Source: Deltaproteobacteria bacterium
Lineage (GTDB): Bacteria; JADJOY01
Assembly (NCBI GenBank): GCA_016713535.1
Contig: JADJOY010000043.1
Coordinates: forward strand, 1-64,000
Reading direction: 5' to 3'
Length of the DNA stretch: 64,000 nt
Shown piece by piece: positions 8,380 through 17,824 of this stretch. Made by a program: the position numbers and the translations under genes. The notes below the pieces were generated by a model that worked only from the letters and a program-made list of their open reading frames with translations, was not told where the DNA came from and did no database searches. Within the stretch, counting starts at the first letter, position 1, and each line of letters starts with the position of its first letter.

Positions 8380-9555
8380 TCACGCCGGGTGTGGGAAGAG
8401 CAGTCCGCGCAGACCTCGTCCCGCGCTGAACCGCGCCACGTGCTCGCTGGAGCGGAGGTGATCCGCCACCGAGCGGTACGGCACGCAACACTGCGCGCAC
8501 ACCGGCAGCCCGGCGGTCACCTGGGCGCGGAATGCGCGGTAGCGCCGACCGTTCCAGTGCGTTTCGAGCGGCGCCTCGCGGACATTGCCGAGCCGCCAGC
8601 CGTCGAGCGACTGGCAGGCGAGGAGGTCGCCGTAGGGGCCGATCATCGCCACCCCCCAGGGCCAGGTGCAGCCGGCCTCGGCGCGCGTCGTGGCGCCCGC
8701 GAGCAGGAGCCGATCGACATCGATAGCGACGGCGCCGCGCGCACGCGCCGCGGCGATCGCCTCGAGCAGCTCGGCTGGGAGCCCGCCGGGGGCGCGTCCA
8801 CCCGATGCCGACTTGCGCGAGAACTGGAGGGTCGCCGCACCCGGCGCGCCGAGGCGCTCTTCGGTCGCGGCGACCACCTCGCGGCCGAGGTCGCTCACGT
8901 GATGGAACGCGAGCCGCGCCGCGCCCACGCGCTCGGCGAGCGCCACCAGCGGTACCAGCGCGTCGCGGTTCTCGGGCAGCACCGTCACGTTCACGAAGAG
9001 CTGCGGGCCGCGCGCGCCGGCGGTGAGCTTCGCCGCCGCAAGCCGCTCGAGCCCGGCGACGATCGCGTCGAAGGCGCCCTCGCGGCCGCGGATGCGGTCG
9101 TGCATCTCGCCCACGCCGTCGAGCGACACCCACAACACGTCGAGCCCGCTCGCCACGAGCCGCTCCACCACGGCGGCGTCGAGGTGCAGCCCGTTGGTCT
9201 GGAGCCGCACGAACGGCAGTCGCGGGGTCGCCGCGTCGACGACGTCGAGGAGGTCGGGCCGCAGGAACGGCTCGCCGCCGGTCAGGATCAGGCTCCGCGT
9301 GCCGCGATCGGCCGCCTCGTCGAAGAGCGCGGTCAACTCGGCGAGCGAGAGCAGCTCGCGACCCGCCTCCTCGTACACTCCCTGCCAGAAGCGGCACATC
9401 CTGCAGCGCAGGTCGCACTCGGCGTTGAGCACCACGTAGAGCTGGACCGGCGTCCCGGCGCGCTCGGTGCGTAGCGCCAGCCGCGCCAGGGACTCGGCGC
9501 CGGCGAGCGGACGGCGCGCGGCGCGCGCCAGACGGGTCGAGACCGGCGCGGCCAA
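8380..9555 (-). CDS. Radical SAM protein with C-terminal Cys cluster (SPASM-like)
   Basis: Radical SAM enzyme of 391 residues. The 4Fe-4S motif CxxxCxxC is in NAECDLRCRMCRFW (about residues 47-54), followed by the glycine motif LTGGEPFLRPDL and SLDG. Near the C-terminus, Cys residues in GCTWPWG, ACQSLDG and VCAQCCVPYR suggest an auxiliary cluster like those of SPASM/twitch enzymes. The closest usable start is TTG 9555, which has GGGAG 5 nt upstream; no ATG or GTG precedes the core domain. It follows the B12-binding radical SAM gene by 28 nt and is probably co-transcribed with it. The substrate could be a peptide or small molecule. Confidence 0.82.
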   Translation of the reverse strand: MAAPVSTRLARAARRPLAGAESLARLALRTERAGTPVQLYVVLNAECDLRCRMCRFWQGVYEEAGRELLSLAELTALFDEAADRGTRSLILTGGEPFLRPDLLDVVDAATPRLPFVRLQTNGLHLDAAVVERLVASGLDVLWVSLDGVGEMHDRIRGREGAFDAIVAGLERLAAAKLTAGARGPQLFVNVTVLPENRDALVPLVALAERVGAARLAFHHVSDLGREVVAATEERLGAPGAATLQFSRKSASGGRAPGGLPAELLEAIAAARARGAVAIDVDRLLLAGATTRAEAGCTWPWGVAMIGPYGDLLACQSLDGWRLGNVREAPLETHWNGRRYRAFRAQVTAGLPVCAQCCVPYRSVADHLRSSEHVARFSAGRGLRGLLFPHPA

Positions 9556-9583
9556 CGCGGCTCCCGGTGCACGCGCGCGCGGC

Positions 9584-11015
9584 TCACGCCGCGGCGGCGA
9601 GCGCCTCGGCGTGCGGACGCGGATCGTTGCGCCAGCGGTCGGGCTCGACCACCAGCTCGCCGTCGCGCGCGACGTGCCAGCCGTAGCGGACGAACGGCAC
9701 CAGCGGGATGCCGGTCGAGCGCTTGAGCCCGATCGCGTACGCGATGCGGCCGACCGCGAAGTAGAGCGGATTCACGGGCGCGTTCACGAGCCAGCGCACC
9801 ACCCGCTGTGGCAGCCCGAGGGCGACGCACAGGTACATGATCTGCTGGAGGTTGATGAGCGTGGCCGGTGGACGGCGGTCGCGCACCTCGGCGAGCTGCG
9901 AGAGCGGCGCGCCGGGGTCGAGGCGCAACACGTCCGAGTCCACCACCACCGGGCGCGTCGCGACGTTCATCGCGTAGGTCTCGAACGCACGATCGAGGTC
10001 CTCCCCCGGCGAGCCCAGGATGTTGTTGGCCTGGAACAGGATGCCGTGGGCGCGCAGGCGGCGGGCGGCCTCCAGGTAGGCCGCGCCGGTCTCACGCTTG
10101 CCGAGGACGCGGCGGCGGATCTCCTCGTTGCCGCTCTCGTAGGCGCAGATGATCGAGTGGCAGCCGCTCGCCGCGAGCTCGCGCACCGTGGCGTCGGTGA
10201 GGAACGCAGGCCGCGCCACGCCGCGGAACGGCAGCCGGACACGCTCCCGGTAGAGCGCGAAGAACCGCGCCACCCACTCCTCGCCGAGCAGGAAGAGCGT
10301 GTCCTCGAACTTGAACATGCGCGCGCCGAAGCGCGCCCGCGCCCACAGGAGCTCCTCGATCACGTTCTCGGGCGAGCGCTTGCGGATCGGCAAGCCGTTG
10401 CCGGCGTACATCGCGCGCTGGGTCGGCACCACACAGTAGGTACAGAGCTCGGTGCAGCCGCGCCCGGTCATGATCGGGTAGGTGAATCGGTAGAAGTCGC
10501 GGACGAACGGGTAGCGGAAGTAGTCGCTCGGATCGGCGAACGGGAGCGCGTCGAGGTCGTCGACGAGCCTCCGCGACGGGTTCTTGTGCCAGCGCCCGGC
10601 GCGGTGGCTCCACACGTTGCGCACCGCGCCGGCGTCGCCGCCGCCCTCGAGCACGCCGAGCAGCTCCGGGCAGCGCGTCGTCGCACTCGCCGCGGCACAC
10701 GTAGTCGACCGACTCGTCGGCGAGGAAGTACTCGGGGTCGAAGGTCGCGTACGAGCCGCCCGCGAGGATCGGGCCGCGGAAGCCGTGGCGGCTGCGCAGC
10801 TCGCGGGCGGTGTCGCGCGCCCAGCGCTCGACGCCGAGCACGGTGGGCAGCGCGATCGCGTCGGGGCGCTCGGCGGCGAGGATCGCCAGCACTCCACCGC
10901 GCTCCTCCGGCACGATGCGCAGCGCCGCGTCGTGACCCGCGGCGCGCACCGCCGCGATGCACGCGGTGGTGCCGTTCCAGATGATCGGGTCGAGCTGGAG
11001 GAAGAGAGTCTTCAC
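9584..11015 (-). CDS. B12-binding-domain radical SAM protein, apparent +1 frameshift
   Basis: The start at ATG 11015 (MKTLFLQLDPIIWNG) opens a cobalamin-binding-type Rossmann domain of about 130 residues. The radical SAM domain follows, with CxxxCxxC in GCTELCTYC. The first part is in one frame up to CRGECDDALP; the rest continues in another frame with LLGVLEGGG. One extra base in the CCGGG run at 10666-10670 explains this, and removing it gives one protein of about 476 residues. Such enzymes perform methylations, ring contractions or other radical reactions, often in lipid or natural-product pathways; the specific reaction is unknown. A consensus sigma-70 promoter lies just upstream. Confidence 0.8.
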
Positions 11016-11076
11016 GGACGCGCCGGTGCGGGATCGGGAAGCGGGATCGGCACGGCGTCACGCGGCGGGGACGCTC

Positions 11077-11105
11077 ATTATCTGGCCGGCTCAGGGCACC
11101 GTCAA
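11077..11105 (-). promoter_or_regulatory. Sigma-70-type promoter for the radical SAM pair
   Basis: Reading the minus strand, TTGACG (11105-11100) is followed by exactly 17 bp and then GATAAT (11082-11077). The -10 box ends about 60 nt before the ATG at 11015. This is the best-matching housekeeping promoter noticed in the window. Confidence 0.65.
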
Positions 11106-11226
11106 AGCTGCGGCCCAGGGTGGCCCCCGGCGGCGGCCCACCTTTCGGTAGCGGCCCGACGGGGGCGCGAGTACCATCGGCGTCGCGGACGCGACACCCC
11201 ACCCCACTCGTCCACGGAGGCCAGCG

Positions 11227-11661
11227 ATGATCACCGTGCAGTCGATCCTGAAGAGCAAGGGGAACAAGGTCCACCACGTGACGCCGGACGCGAGCGTGTT
11301 CGAGGCGCTCGAGGTGATGGCGAAGCACAACGTCGGCGCGCTGGTGGTGATGGACGGCGAGCGGGTGGTCGGAATGATCTCGGAGCGCGACTACGCGCGG
11401 AAGGTCATCCTGGTGGGCAAGGTGTCGAAGGACACTCCCGTCCGCGACATCATGAGCTCGAGCGTCGTGCACGTGCCGCCCGAGGCGAGCGTGGAGGCGT
11501 GCATGGGGGTCATGACGGAGCGACGCTTCCGCCACCTGGTGGTGAAGGATGGCGAGAGGCTCTGTGGCGTGATCTCGATCGGCGACGTCGTGAAGGCGGT
11601 GATCGACGAGCAGCGCTTCACCATCGAGCAGCTCGAGGGCTACATCGCCGGCTACGTGTGA
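11227..11661 (+). CDS. CBS-domain pair protein
   Basis: Small stand-alone protein of 144 residues made of two CBS motifs, a Bateman module that usually binds adenosine nucleotides. The first unit runs from the start through VGMISERDYARKVIL. The second begins VRDIMSSSVVHVPPEASVEACMGVMTERR, broken by family position rather than domain, and ends CGVISIGDVVKAVID. ATG 11227 has GGAGG upstream. There is no attached enzyme or channel domain, so it is likely a sensory or partner-regulating protein. It is divergent from the radical SAM promoter; its target is unknown. Confidence 0.9.
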   Translation: MITVQSILKSKGNKVHHVTPDASVFEALEVMAKHNVGALVVMDGERVVGMISERDYARKVILVGKVSKDTPVRDIMSSSVVHVPPEASVEACMGVMTERRFRHLVVKDGERLCGVISIGDVVKAVIDEQRFTIEQLEGYIAGYV

Positions 11662-11725
11662 GCGCGAGGGCCGTTGCGTCGGGCACGAGCGGTCGGGCGG
11701 CGCACACCCGCAGGCGCGGCGACGC

Positions 11726-14371
11726 TCAGGGCGCGGGATACGACGAGCTGATCCGCGCGGTGTCGACGACCACCTTGCGCAGGAGCCGCATCCCTCCGGC
11801 GCAGGTCGCGCCGTCGCCCCCCACGCAGCGGTCCTCGACCGTGACGCCCTCCATGTCCGGGATCGTCCGGTAGGCGTCCCAGGAGAGCGGCAGCGTCACG
11901 ACGCGATCGGCGAGCTCGAGGCGGACGCGCCCCGGGGCCCAGTCGAGGCGCTTCGAGGTCGGAGGCGGCGGAGGTGCCGGCTTGCCCGCGGTGGACCCCG
12001 CCGCGGCCTCCGACACCGTCGAGGTGGCCTCGGTGCCACCGGGTGGAACGTCGGGCGGCAGGTCGGTGGGCTCCACCTCCGCCCACGACGGGATCAGCGG
12101 CCAGGTCAGCGGATCGTCGGGATCGATCTGCGCCAGCCCCGCGAACCCCTGCTCGTCGGAGGTCGCCTCGATGGCGCGGCCGAGCCACCGGTCCGCGTCG
12201 ATCGTGATCCGTGCCCCGACGAGCGGTGCCTCGTGGCCGTCGATCAGCCGCAGCAGCCCACGAAACGCAGCCATCACGTGCGGTCCCTCGTTCGCCACGA
12301 AGCGGTTCTCGCGCCCCACCGCGCTCTCGTTCACGAGCTCGGTGTCGACCAGCAAGATCCCGCCCGCGCCGTTGCGCTCGAAGGTGTTGGGCCGCTCGGC
12401 CGAGCCCACGCGCACCCGCGCCTCGAGCGGCGGTGTCAGCACGGCGAGGACCGTGCCGCTCACCTCCATCCCGTAGCCGCGGCTGCCGCGCACGAGGTTG
12501 CCGATCACGGTCACGTCGCCGCCGCTCACGCGGATCCCCGCCACGCTGTCCTCGATGCGATTTCCCGCGATGCGCGCGCGGCGCGCGCCGTCGCCGGGCG
12601 CTGACGGATGCACGCTGATCGCCGCCTCGAAGCCACCGACGACCTCGTTCCCCGCCACCTCGACGTCGTCGACACGGCCGTCGAGCTCGATCCCCTCGTC
12701 GGGGGCCTCGAGGCGATTCCCCGGGCCGGGCACCGGACACAGGCGCGCGAGCGGATCGTCCTTCTTCGCGCGCTTCTCCGCGGCGCCGCCGCCCACCGTC
12801 ACCCGCGCGGCGCCACCCGCGATCTTGACCGGGCTCGCGGTGCCCTCGAAGAGGTTGCGGCGGATCTTCGTGCCACGCCCGCCGAACACCGCCACGCCGG
12901 CGTGCACCGCGCCGAGCAGGTTGCACTCGACCACCGCGTCGTCGGTGTCGTTGAGGAACACCCCGAGGGTCTGCGACGTCGACGGCTCGGCGAACCAGTT
13001 GCCGCGCACCTGCACGTCGGTGACGCGCGGCAGCCCCTTGCGCCCGAACACGTCGCGGGCGCGCGTCACCAGCACCGCGCTCGGCTCCTCGCCGCGAAAC
13101 ACGTTGAGGCTCGCGGGATCGGGCCGGTCGGAGCGCGCGCCGATGACCACGCCGCCGACCTCGGTGATCTCGGGCTCGCGACCGAACGCCTCCGCGGGAC
13201 CACCCACGAACACCGCGGTGTGGCCCATGCCGCGGAAGACGTTGCCGGTGATCCACGCGTCACGGCCACCGGCGCCGCAGCGCGGCTCGGCCTCGCCGCG
13301 GCGATCGACCAGGATCGCCGCGCGACCCGGTGTCTCGTCGAACGCGATCCCGCTCACGACCACGTCCGGCGCCGAGATCTCGAGGAGCGGCACCACCGAC
13401 TCGCGGCCGTCGCCGACCGCTCCCGCCGCCGCCGTGAGCGCCGGTAGACCGACCGGCTCGCGGCGCGCCGCCAGGTCGCCGCGCATGGCGCCCGGCTGGC
13501 TGTAGCCGTCGATCACGGTGCTCGCGCGCAGCACCGTGACCGGTGCGCCGCCGAGCTCGATGGGCGCGTAGCTCGCCGCACCATCGTCGCAGTGGAGCGG
13601 CTCGAGGGCGAACCGGATGCGTGGGGAGGGCTCGCTGGCGGGGACGGCGTTGGCCTGGCACACCGCCCATCGCAACGTACCCGCCGCGCTGGCGAGGCGC
13701 GCGGCGTCCGCGCACAGCCGGTCGCTACAGCCGGCGACGCGAGCCTCGGACGCGAGGGGATCGTCACCACGCGTCACGCAGAAGACCGGCGGGTGCTCGC
13801 CGGCGGCACGGGCGCGCGCGTCGCACTCGAGCTGCGCGAGCGCCGCCTCGCCGGCGCGCCGATCGCACGGCTCGATGACGTCGCGGCCGAGGATGGCGCG
13901 TCCCTTCTCGATGGCGCTGAGCGCGGCGCGACCGTCGCCGCGGCCGAGCGCGTCTTCGATGGCGTCGACGAGCGGGCAGAGACCCGCGTCGCACCACGCG
14001 GGGTCACCACTCGCGACGGCGATGGAGCCGGTCGGGCCACGCCCGGCGGCCCAGGCGCGCAGGCGCAGCAGCGCCGCGTCGACGGTGGCCGGGATCGGCG
14101 GGTGCGTGGCGAGCGCGCTCGGCTCGATCGTCGCGCCGCCGCGCTCTCCGCCCGGGGTCGCACCGGGTGCCGTCGCGGGCGCGGCCGCCGAGCCCGGCGC
14201 GGCGTCGTTTCCCGGAAACCGCATGAAGCGTGACCCTCGTGGCTGGGCCGAAGGTGTTCCACCGCTGACCTGCGCGCGCGCCGACGTCGCGAGCGCCCCC
14301 GTGGCCACCGCCGCCAGCAGCAGCGCGAGCGCGAAGGGCGCCACCCTGCGCCGCTCGGCGCCACGGCGCAT
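11726..14371 (-). CDS. Secreted right-handed parallel beta-helix protein
   Basis: Exported protein of about 881 residues. The N-terminus has Arg-rich residues, a hydrophobic core and an Ala-x-Ala cleavage site before Gln. The central region has repeated short strands with Asn/Gly turns (for example VRGNWFAEPS, VEGNLLG-like and IRRNLFEGT-like units), typical of pectate-lyase-type beta-helices (PbH1 repeats). The C-terminal 150 residues are Pro-rich. Two starts are possible: ATG 14371, which gives a normal-length signal peptide, or GTG 14407, which overlaps the ligase stop as GTGA. It lies last in an operon with the epimerase and ligase. A carbohydrate-binding or cleaving role is possible, but no catalytic site was identified. 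Confidence 0.75.
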   Translation of the reverse strand: MRRGAERRRVAPFALALLLAAVATGALATSARAQVSGGTPSAQPRGSRFMRFPGNDAAPGSAAAPATAPGATPGGERGGATIEPSALATHPPIPATVDAALLRLRAWAAGRGPTGSIAVASGDPAWCDAGLCPLVDAIEDALGRGDGRAALSAIEKGRAILGRDVIEPCDRRAGEAALAQLECDARARAAGEHPPVFCVTRGDDPLASEARVAGCSDRLCADAARLASAAGTLRWAVCQANAVPASEPSPRIRFALEPLHCDDGAASYAPIELGGAPVTVLRASTVIDGYSQPGAMRGDLAARREPVGLPALTAAAGAVGDGRESVVPLLEISAPDVVVSGIAFDETPGRAAILVDRRGEAEPRCGAGGRDAWITGNVFRGMGHTAVFVGGPAEAFGREPEITEVGGVVIGARSDRPDPASLNVFRGEEPSAVLVTRARDVFGRKGLPRVTDVQVRGNWFAEPSTSQTLGVFLNDTDDAVVECNLLGAVHAGVAVFGGRGTKIRRNLFEGTASPVKIAGGAARVTVGGGAAEKRAKKDDPLARLCPVPGPGNRLEAPDEGIELDGRVDDVEVAGNEVVGGFEAAISVHPSAPGDGARRARIAGNRIEDSVAGIRVSGGDVTVIGNLVRGSRGYGMEVSGTVLAVLTPPLEARVRVGSAERPNTFERNGAGGILLVDTELVNESAVGRENRFVANEGPHVMAAFRGLLRLIDGHEAPLVGARITIDADRWLGRAIEATSDEQGFAGLAQIDPDDPLTWPLIPSWAEVEPTDLPPDVPPGGTEATSTVSEAAAGSTAGKPAPPPPPTSKRLDWAPGRVRLELADRVVTLPLSWDAYRTIPDMEGVTVEDRCVGGDGATCAGGMRLLRKVVVDTARISSSYPAP

Positions 14372-14403
14372 GCCACCAGGGCCGGGCGGTCGCGGTCGCC
14401 CCG

Positions 14404-15878
14404 TCACGAGGCCCCGCGCACGAGCTGCGTGAGCACGGCGGGGTCGCGGATCACCTTCTCGCTCGGCGTGCGCGGGATCGCGCCGATCGCCCACAGCTTG
14501 GGCACCTTGAACCCCGCGACGCGCTCGCGCAGCTCGCGCCCGAGCGTCCCGGCGTCGAGGGCCGCACCCGCGCTCGGCTCGACCAGCGCCGCGATCGCCA
14601 TGCCCCAGGTGCGGTCGGGCACGCCGAACACCACGGCTTCGCGAACCTGCGGCAGCGTGCGCAGCGCGGCCTCGATCTCCTCGGGGTACACGTTCATGCC
14701 GCCGGTGATGATCATGCCGCCTTCGCGTCCGATCAAGGACAATGCCCCGTCGGCGGCGAGCACGCCCCAGTCACCGACGCTCAGCGCGGCGCCCTGCCTG
14801 AGCGGGGGCGTCTCGTTCTCCGAGCCCGGACCGCGGTGGTAGTCGATCATGAGGGTCGGGCTCTCGACGTAGACGCGGCCGGGCACGCCGGGGGGCCGCT
14901 CGGTGCCGTCGTCACCGACGATGCGGATCGACACGTTGGGCTCGGCGAAGCCGACCGTCCCGGCGTGCGCGCGCTGGCGGTACGGCGGCAACGTGGTGAC
15001 CGTGCCGGTCTCGGTGGTGCCGTAGAACTCCACAGCACATCCTCACCGAGCAGCTCGACGAGCTCGAGGCGAGTCTCGACGTCGATCGCGCTGCCGGCCG
15101 TCCATGCCACACGCAAGCGCGGGCGCGGCGCTCCGCGACGGATCGCCTCCAGCAACATCCTCCACTGCGTCGGCACCAGGAAAAGCGTGGTCACCTCGCC
15201 CGACGCGAGGATCCGCGCGACGCGCTCGGCGTCGAAGTGGCCGAGCACGAGCTGGCGCGCGCCGAGGGCGCGGTGGATCGTCGAGAAGATCCCGGGCCCC
15301 GAGTGATAAAGAGGCCCGGCGACGAGATGGACGTCGTCGGGCGTCAGCCCGTAGGTGGCGATCGACTGCTCGACGCGCGCCTGGTCGCCGGCGTGCGGCC
15401 GCAGCACTCCCTTCGGCCGGCCGCTGGACCCGGAGGTGTAGAGGAGCTGCGCTGCACTCGACGGCACGGGGCCGCTCGCCAGCGGCGCGGGAGGCGCCGC
15501 GAGGGAGAAGCCCCAGTCCTCGATCGCAAGCTCGCCGGACGCGAGCGCGGGGTCGCCGACCACCAGCAGCGGCTCGGCGTTGCGCAGGATCCAGTCGCGC
15601 TCGGGAGGCGCGAGACGGCTACCAACGGGAACGAACGTGAGCCCGGCCTGGATTGCGGCTTCCTTGAGCAGCACCCACGCCGGGTGGTTGGCGCCGACCA
15701 CCGCGAGGCGGTCGCCGGTGCGCGCCCCACGCTCGGCGAGCGCCCGCACCACGCCGCCGACACGCGCGGCGGCGGCACCGTACGTCCACTCGGCGGAGTC
15801 GGCCGCGTCGAGCCAGACCCAGCCGATGCGCTCGGGATCGGTGCAGGCGAGGTCGTGGAGCGAGCGCGTCCGCGTCAT
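14404..15878 (-). CDS. AMP-dependent acyl/aryl-CoA ligase, apparent -1 frameshift
   Basis: Adenylate-forming ligase of the acyl-CoA synthetase family. Motifs run across two frames: the phosphate loop LLYTSGSSGRPKGV in the first, then EFYGTTETGTVT, GDWG, GGMNVYPEEIE and the catalytic-lysine region PSEKV in the second. The switch lies at about 15031-15036, where one base appears to be missing between GEDVL and EFYG. The repaired protein would be about 490 residues, normal for the family. Its start ATG 15878 overlaps the epimerase stop (ATGA), and its stop overlaps the possible GTG start of the beta-helix gene. Substrate (fatty, aryl or amino acid) not determined. Confidence 0.82.
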
Positions 15879-16789
15879 TTCCCGAGGATCGCGCGCAGCG
15901 CGGCGTCGGGCTCGACGAAGCGGAACCCGTAGCCGAGCTCGAGAGCGCGTGCCGGCACCACGCGCTGACCGTCGAGCACCACGGTCGCGGCCTCGCCGAG
16001 CAGGGCCTTGATGCCGAAGCTCGGCGCGGGCAGGAACGAAGGGCGGCCGAGGACGTGACCGATCGTCTCCGAGAGCTCACGGTTGGTGACCGGATTGGGC
16101 GCGGTGCCGTTGAGGACGCCGCGCACGCGCTGCTGGTCGATCGCGAACAGGACGAGCCCGACGAGATCGTCGAGTGCGATCCACGACACCCACTGCTGGC
16201 CGTCGCCCGCGGGTCCGCCCACGAAGAGCTTGAACGGCAGGAGCAGCTTGGGCAGCGCGCCACCGTCCGCGCCGAGCACGACTCCCACGCGGATCACCAC
16301 GGTGCGCACGCCGGCATCCTGCGCCGCGAGCGCCTCGGCCTCCCAGTCGCGACAAACGCCGGCGAGGAAGTCGGTGCCGCTCGGCGCGCTCTCGTCGAGC
16401 TCCTGGTTGCCGGAGGTGCCGTAGTAGCCGATCGCGGACGCGCTCACGAACACCGAGGGGCGAGGCTCGGCCTGGGCGAGGGCCTGGACGAGGGCACGGG
16501 TGCCGTGGACCCGGCTGTCGTGGATGCGCGCCTTCTGCGCAGCGGTCCAGCGCTTCCCGACCACTGGCTCGCCGGCGAGATTCACCACCGCGTCGACGCC
16601 CGCGAGGCTCGATGCGATGGCCACGACGTCGTCGGGATCCCACCGCACCGCCACCGCCTCGGGCTCGAGGCGGTCGGCGGCCGCCTCGGGATCTCGCGTG
16701 AACGCGACGACCTCGTCTCCTCGCTCGTCGAGCGCCCGCGACAGCGCTCGTCCGACGAACCCCGTGGCTCCGGTGATCGCGACCCGCAT
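15875..16789 (-). CDS. TIGR01777-family NAD(P)-dependent epimerase (YfcH-like)
   Basis: Extended SDR-superfamily protein, 304 residues. The Rossmann motif GATGFVGRAL is at the N-terminus. The family signature includes NLAGEPVVGKRWTAAQK, SASAIGYYG and the DUF1731-type C-terminus GVLNGTAPNPVTNRELS. ATG 16789 has AGGAGGACGCG upstream. Relatives include E. coli YfcH and plant/cyanobacterial SulA-like proteins; the substrate is unknown for most. It is the first gene of the three-gene operon epimerase, ligase, beta-helix. Confidence 0.88.
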   Translation of the reverse strand: MRVAITGATGFVGRALSRALDERGDEVVAFTRDPEAAADRLEPEAVAVRWDPDDVVAIASSLAGVDAVVNLAGEPVVGKRWTAAQKARIHDSRVHGTRALVQALAQAEPRPSVFVSASAIGYYGTSGNQELDESAPSGTDFLAGVCRDWEAEALAAQDAGVRTVVIRVGVVLGADGGALPKLLLPFKLFVGGPAGDGQQWVSWIALDDLVGLVLFAIDQQRVRGVLNGTAPNPVTNRELSETIGHVLGRPSFLPAPSFGIKALLGEAATVVLDGQRVVPARALELGYGFRFVEPDAALRAILGK

Positions 16790-16978
16790 CGCGTCCTCCT
16801 CCGTACTGCAGCCCGCGCAGGCGCGGCGCCGCTCGAGGCGCCGCCGACCGTCGCCGCGGCGCGCGTTCCGAAGCCTAGCAGGCGCGCACGCGAAATCGGC
16901 CGTCCCCTGAAGGCGTGCGCGCGCCCGATCCGCCGTGTATCGTCGCCGCCCCTCCTGCGACACCGTCCGCGCGCGCCC

Positions 16979-17341
16979 ATGCACGTCGTCCTCGGTGGTC
17001 TCTTGATCCCATTCGTGGTCACGATGCTGTCGCTGATCGGATGGCGCGCCGGACGAGCGGACGGGAAGCGAGCGCCGTGGTGGCCGTGGGCGCTCGGCGC
17101 GGTGGCCGTGGGGACCGGCCTGCTCCTCGCGATCCACCATCACCGCCCGATCCCGAGCCGGAACTGGTTCGACCTCGCGATCAAGGTGGTGCCGCTCGCG
17201 GTATGGGGGATCGCGATGGTGCCACCGCACCGGCTGTGCCAGCGGAGGTGGACGTTCGTCGCGCTGTCCCTGGCGATCGCCGCAGTGAGCTACGTGGCGG
17301 TGGGCCTCGTCGAGGAAGCGATCGGCGTCCCCGAGGCGTGA
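16979..17341 (+). CDS. Small integral membrane protein
   Basis: Unrecognised 120-residue protein with about four hydrophobic segments: residues 3-20, 36-52, 66-80 and 91-110. A His-rich turn (IHHHRP) follows the second segment. Codon usage is strongly G/C in third positions like its neighbours, which supports a real gene. No convincing Shine-Dalgarno sequence precedes ATG 16979. It is divergent from the epimerase gene. Function unknown. Confidence 0.55.
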   Translation: MHVVLGGLLIPFVVTMLSLIGWRAGRADGKRAPWWPWALGAVAVGTGLLLAIHHHRPIPSRNWFDLAIKVVPLAVWGIAMVPPHRLCQRRWTFVALSLAIAAVSYVAVGLVEEAIGVPEA

Positions 17342-17824
17342 TCAGCGCAAGAGCGGACGTGCCCGCGGTGATCCGAGCCGGGCCGCCGGGATGAGGCACG
17401 ACCGAGCCTCGACCTACCGTGATCAGCGAAGGGCCAGGTGTCGCGCCGTCGCGTATCGCCGGGCGCGCGACGCGCCCCTCCTACGGGGGGACGGAGCCCC
17501 CCGAGCTACGAAAAACCACCGTAGCGACGGGCGTTCCATCCCCTGTCGCCAGCCACGCGGCTTCCGTGAGCAAGCCAGATGGGAAGATTCACAGCCCCAG
17601 CGCGACGCCGGCGAGCGCAGCGAAGCCACCTCGAGTGGGCCCCGCACGAATTCACGTCGGGCCGCCAGGGACCGAGAACGATCACGGTCCGGATCCGTGC
17701 ACGACCAGACTCGGCGATGTGCACGCGCCCGAGGCGCGCGCCGCTTTCGCGGCGGCCTTTGGGGTGGGGCCCCGTCCGGATTCACTCCGGACGGGGCGGG
17801 GTCTTGACGAAGACCCCGAAAAAC
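17342..17824. other. Gene-free stretch with repeat-like segments
   Basis: No convincing gene is seen in these 483 bases, and codon-position bias is poor in all frames. Two segments resemble each other: 17635-17663 and 17764-17796 both read GTGGG(G)CCCCG, then two variable bases, CG(A/G)ATTCAC and a further CGG. This suggests degenerate copies of a short repeat. Two perfect tandem hairpins (listed separately) close the region next to the glucan phosphorylase stop. It may be a copy of an interspersed repeat; only a genome-wide comparison would show that. Confidence 0.4.
17770..17818. terminator. Two tandem perfect hairpins after the glucan phosphorylase gene
   Basis: An 11-bp stem, CCCCGTCCGGA at 17770-17780 pairing with 17786-17796 around a 5-nt loop, is followed at once by a 9-bp stem, CGGGGTCTT at 17797-17805 pairing with 17810-17818 around GACG. 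They end 7 nt before the stop codon of the minus-strand gene at 17825. For that gene the T-run (TTTTT) precedes rather than follows the stems, so this is not a textbook intrinsic terminator. Transcript-end protection or termination is inferred. Confidence 0.5.
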
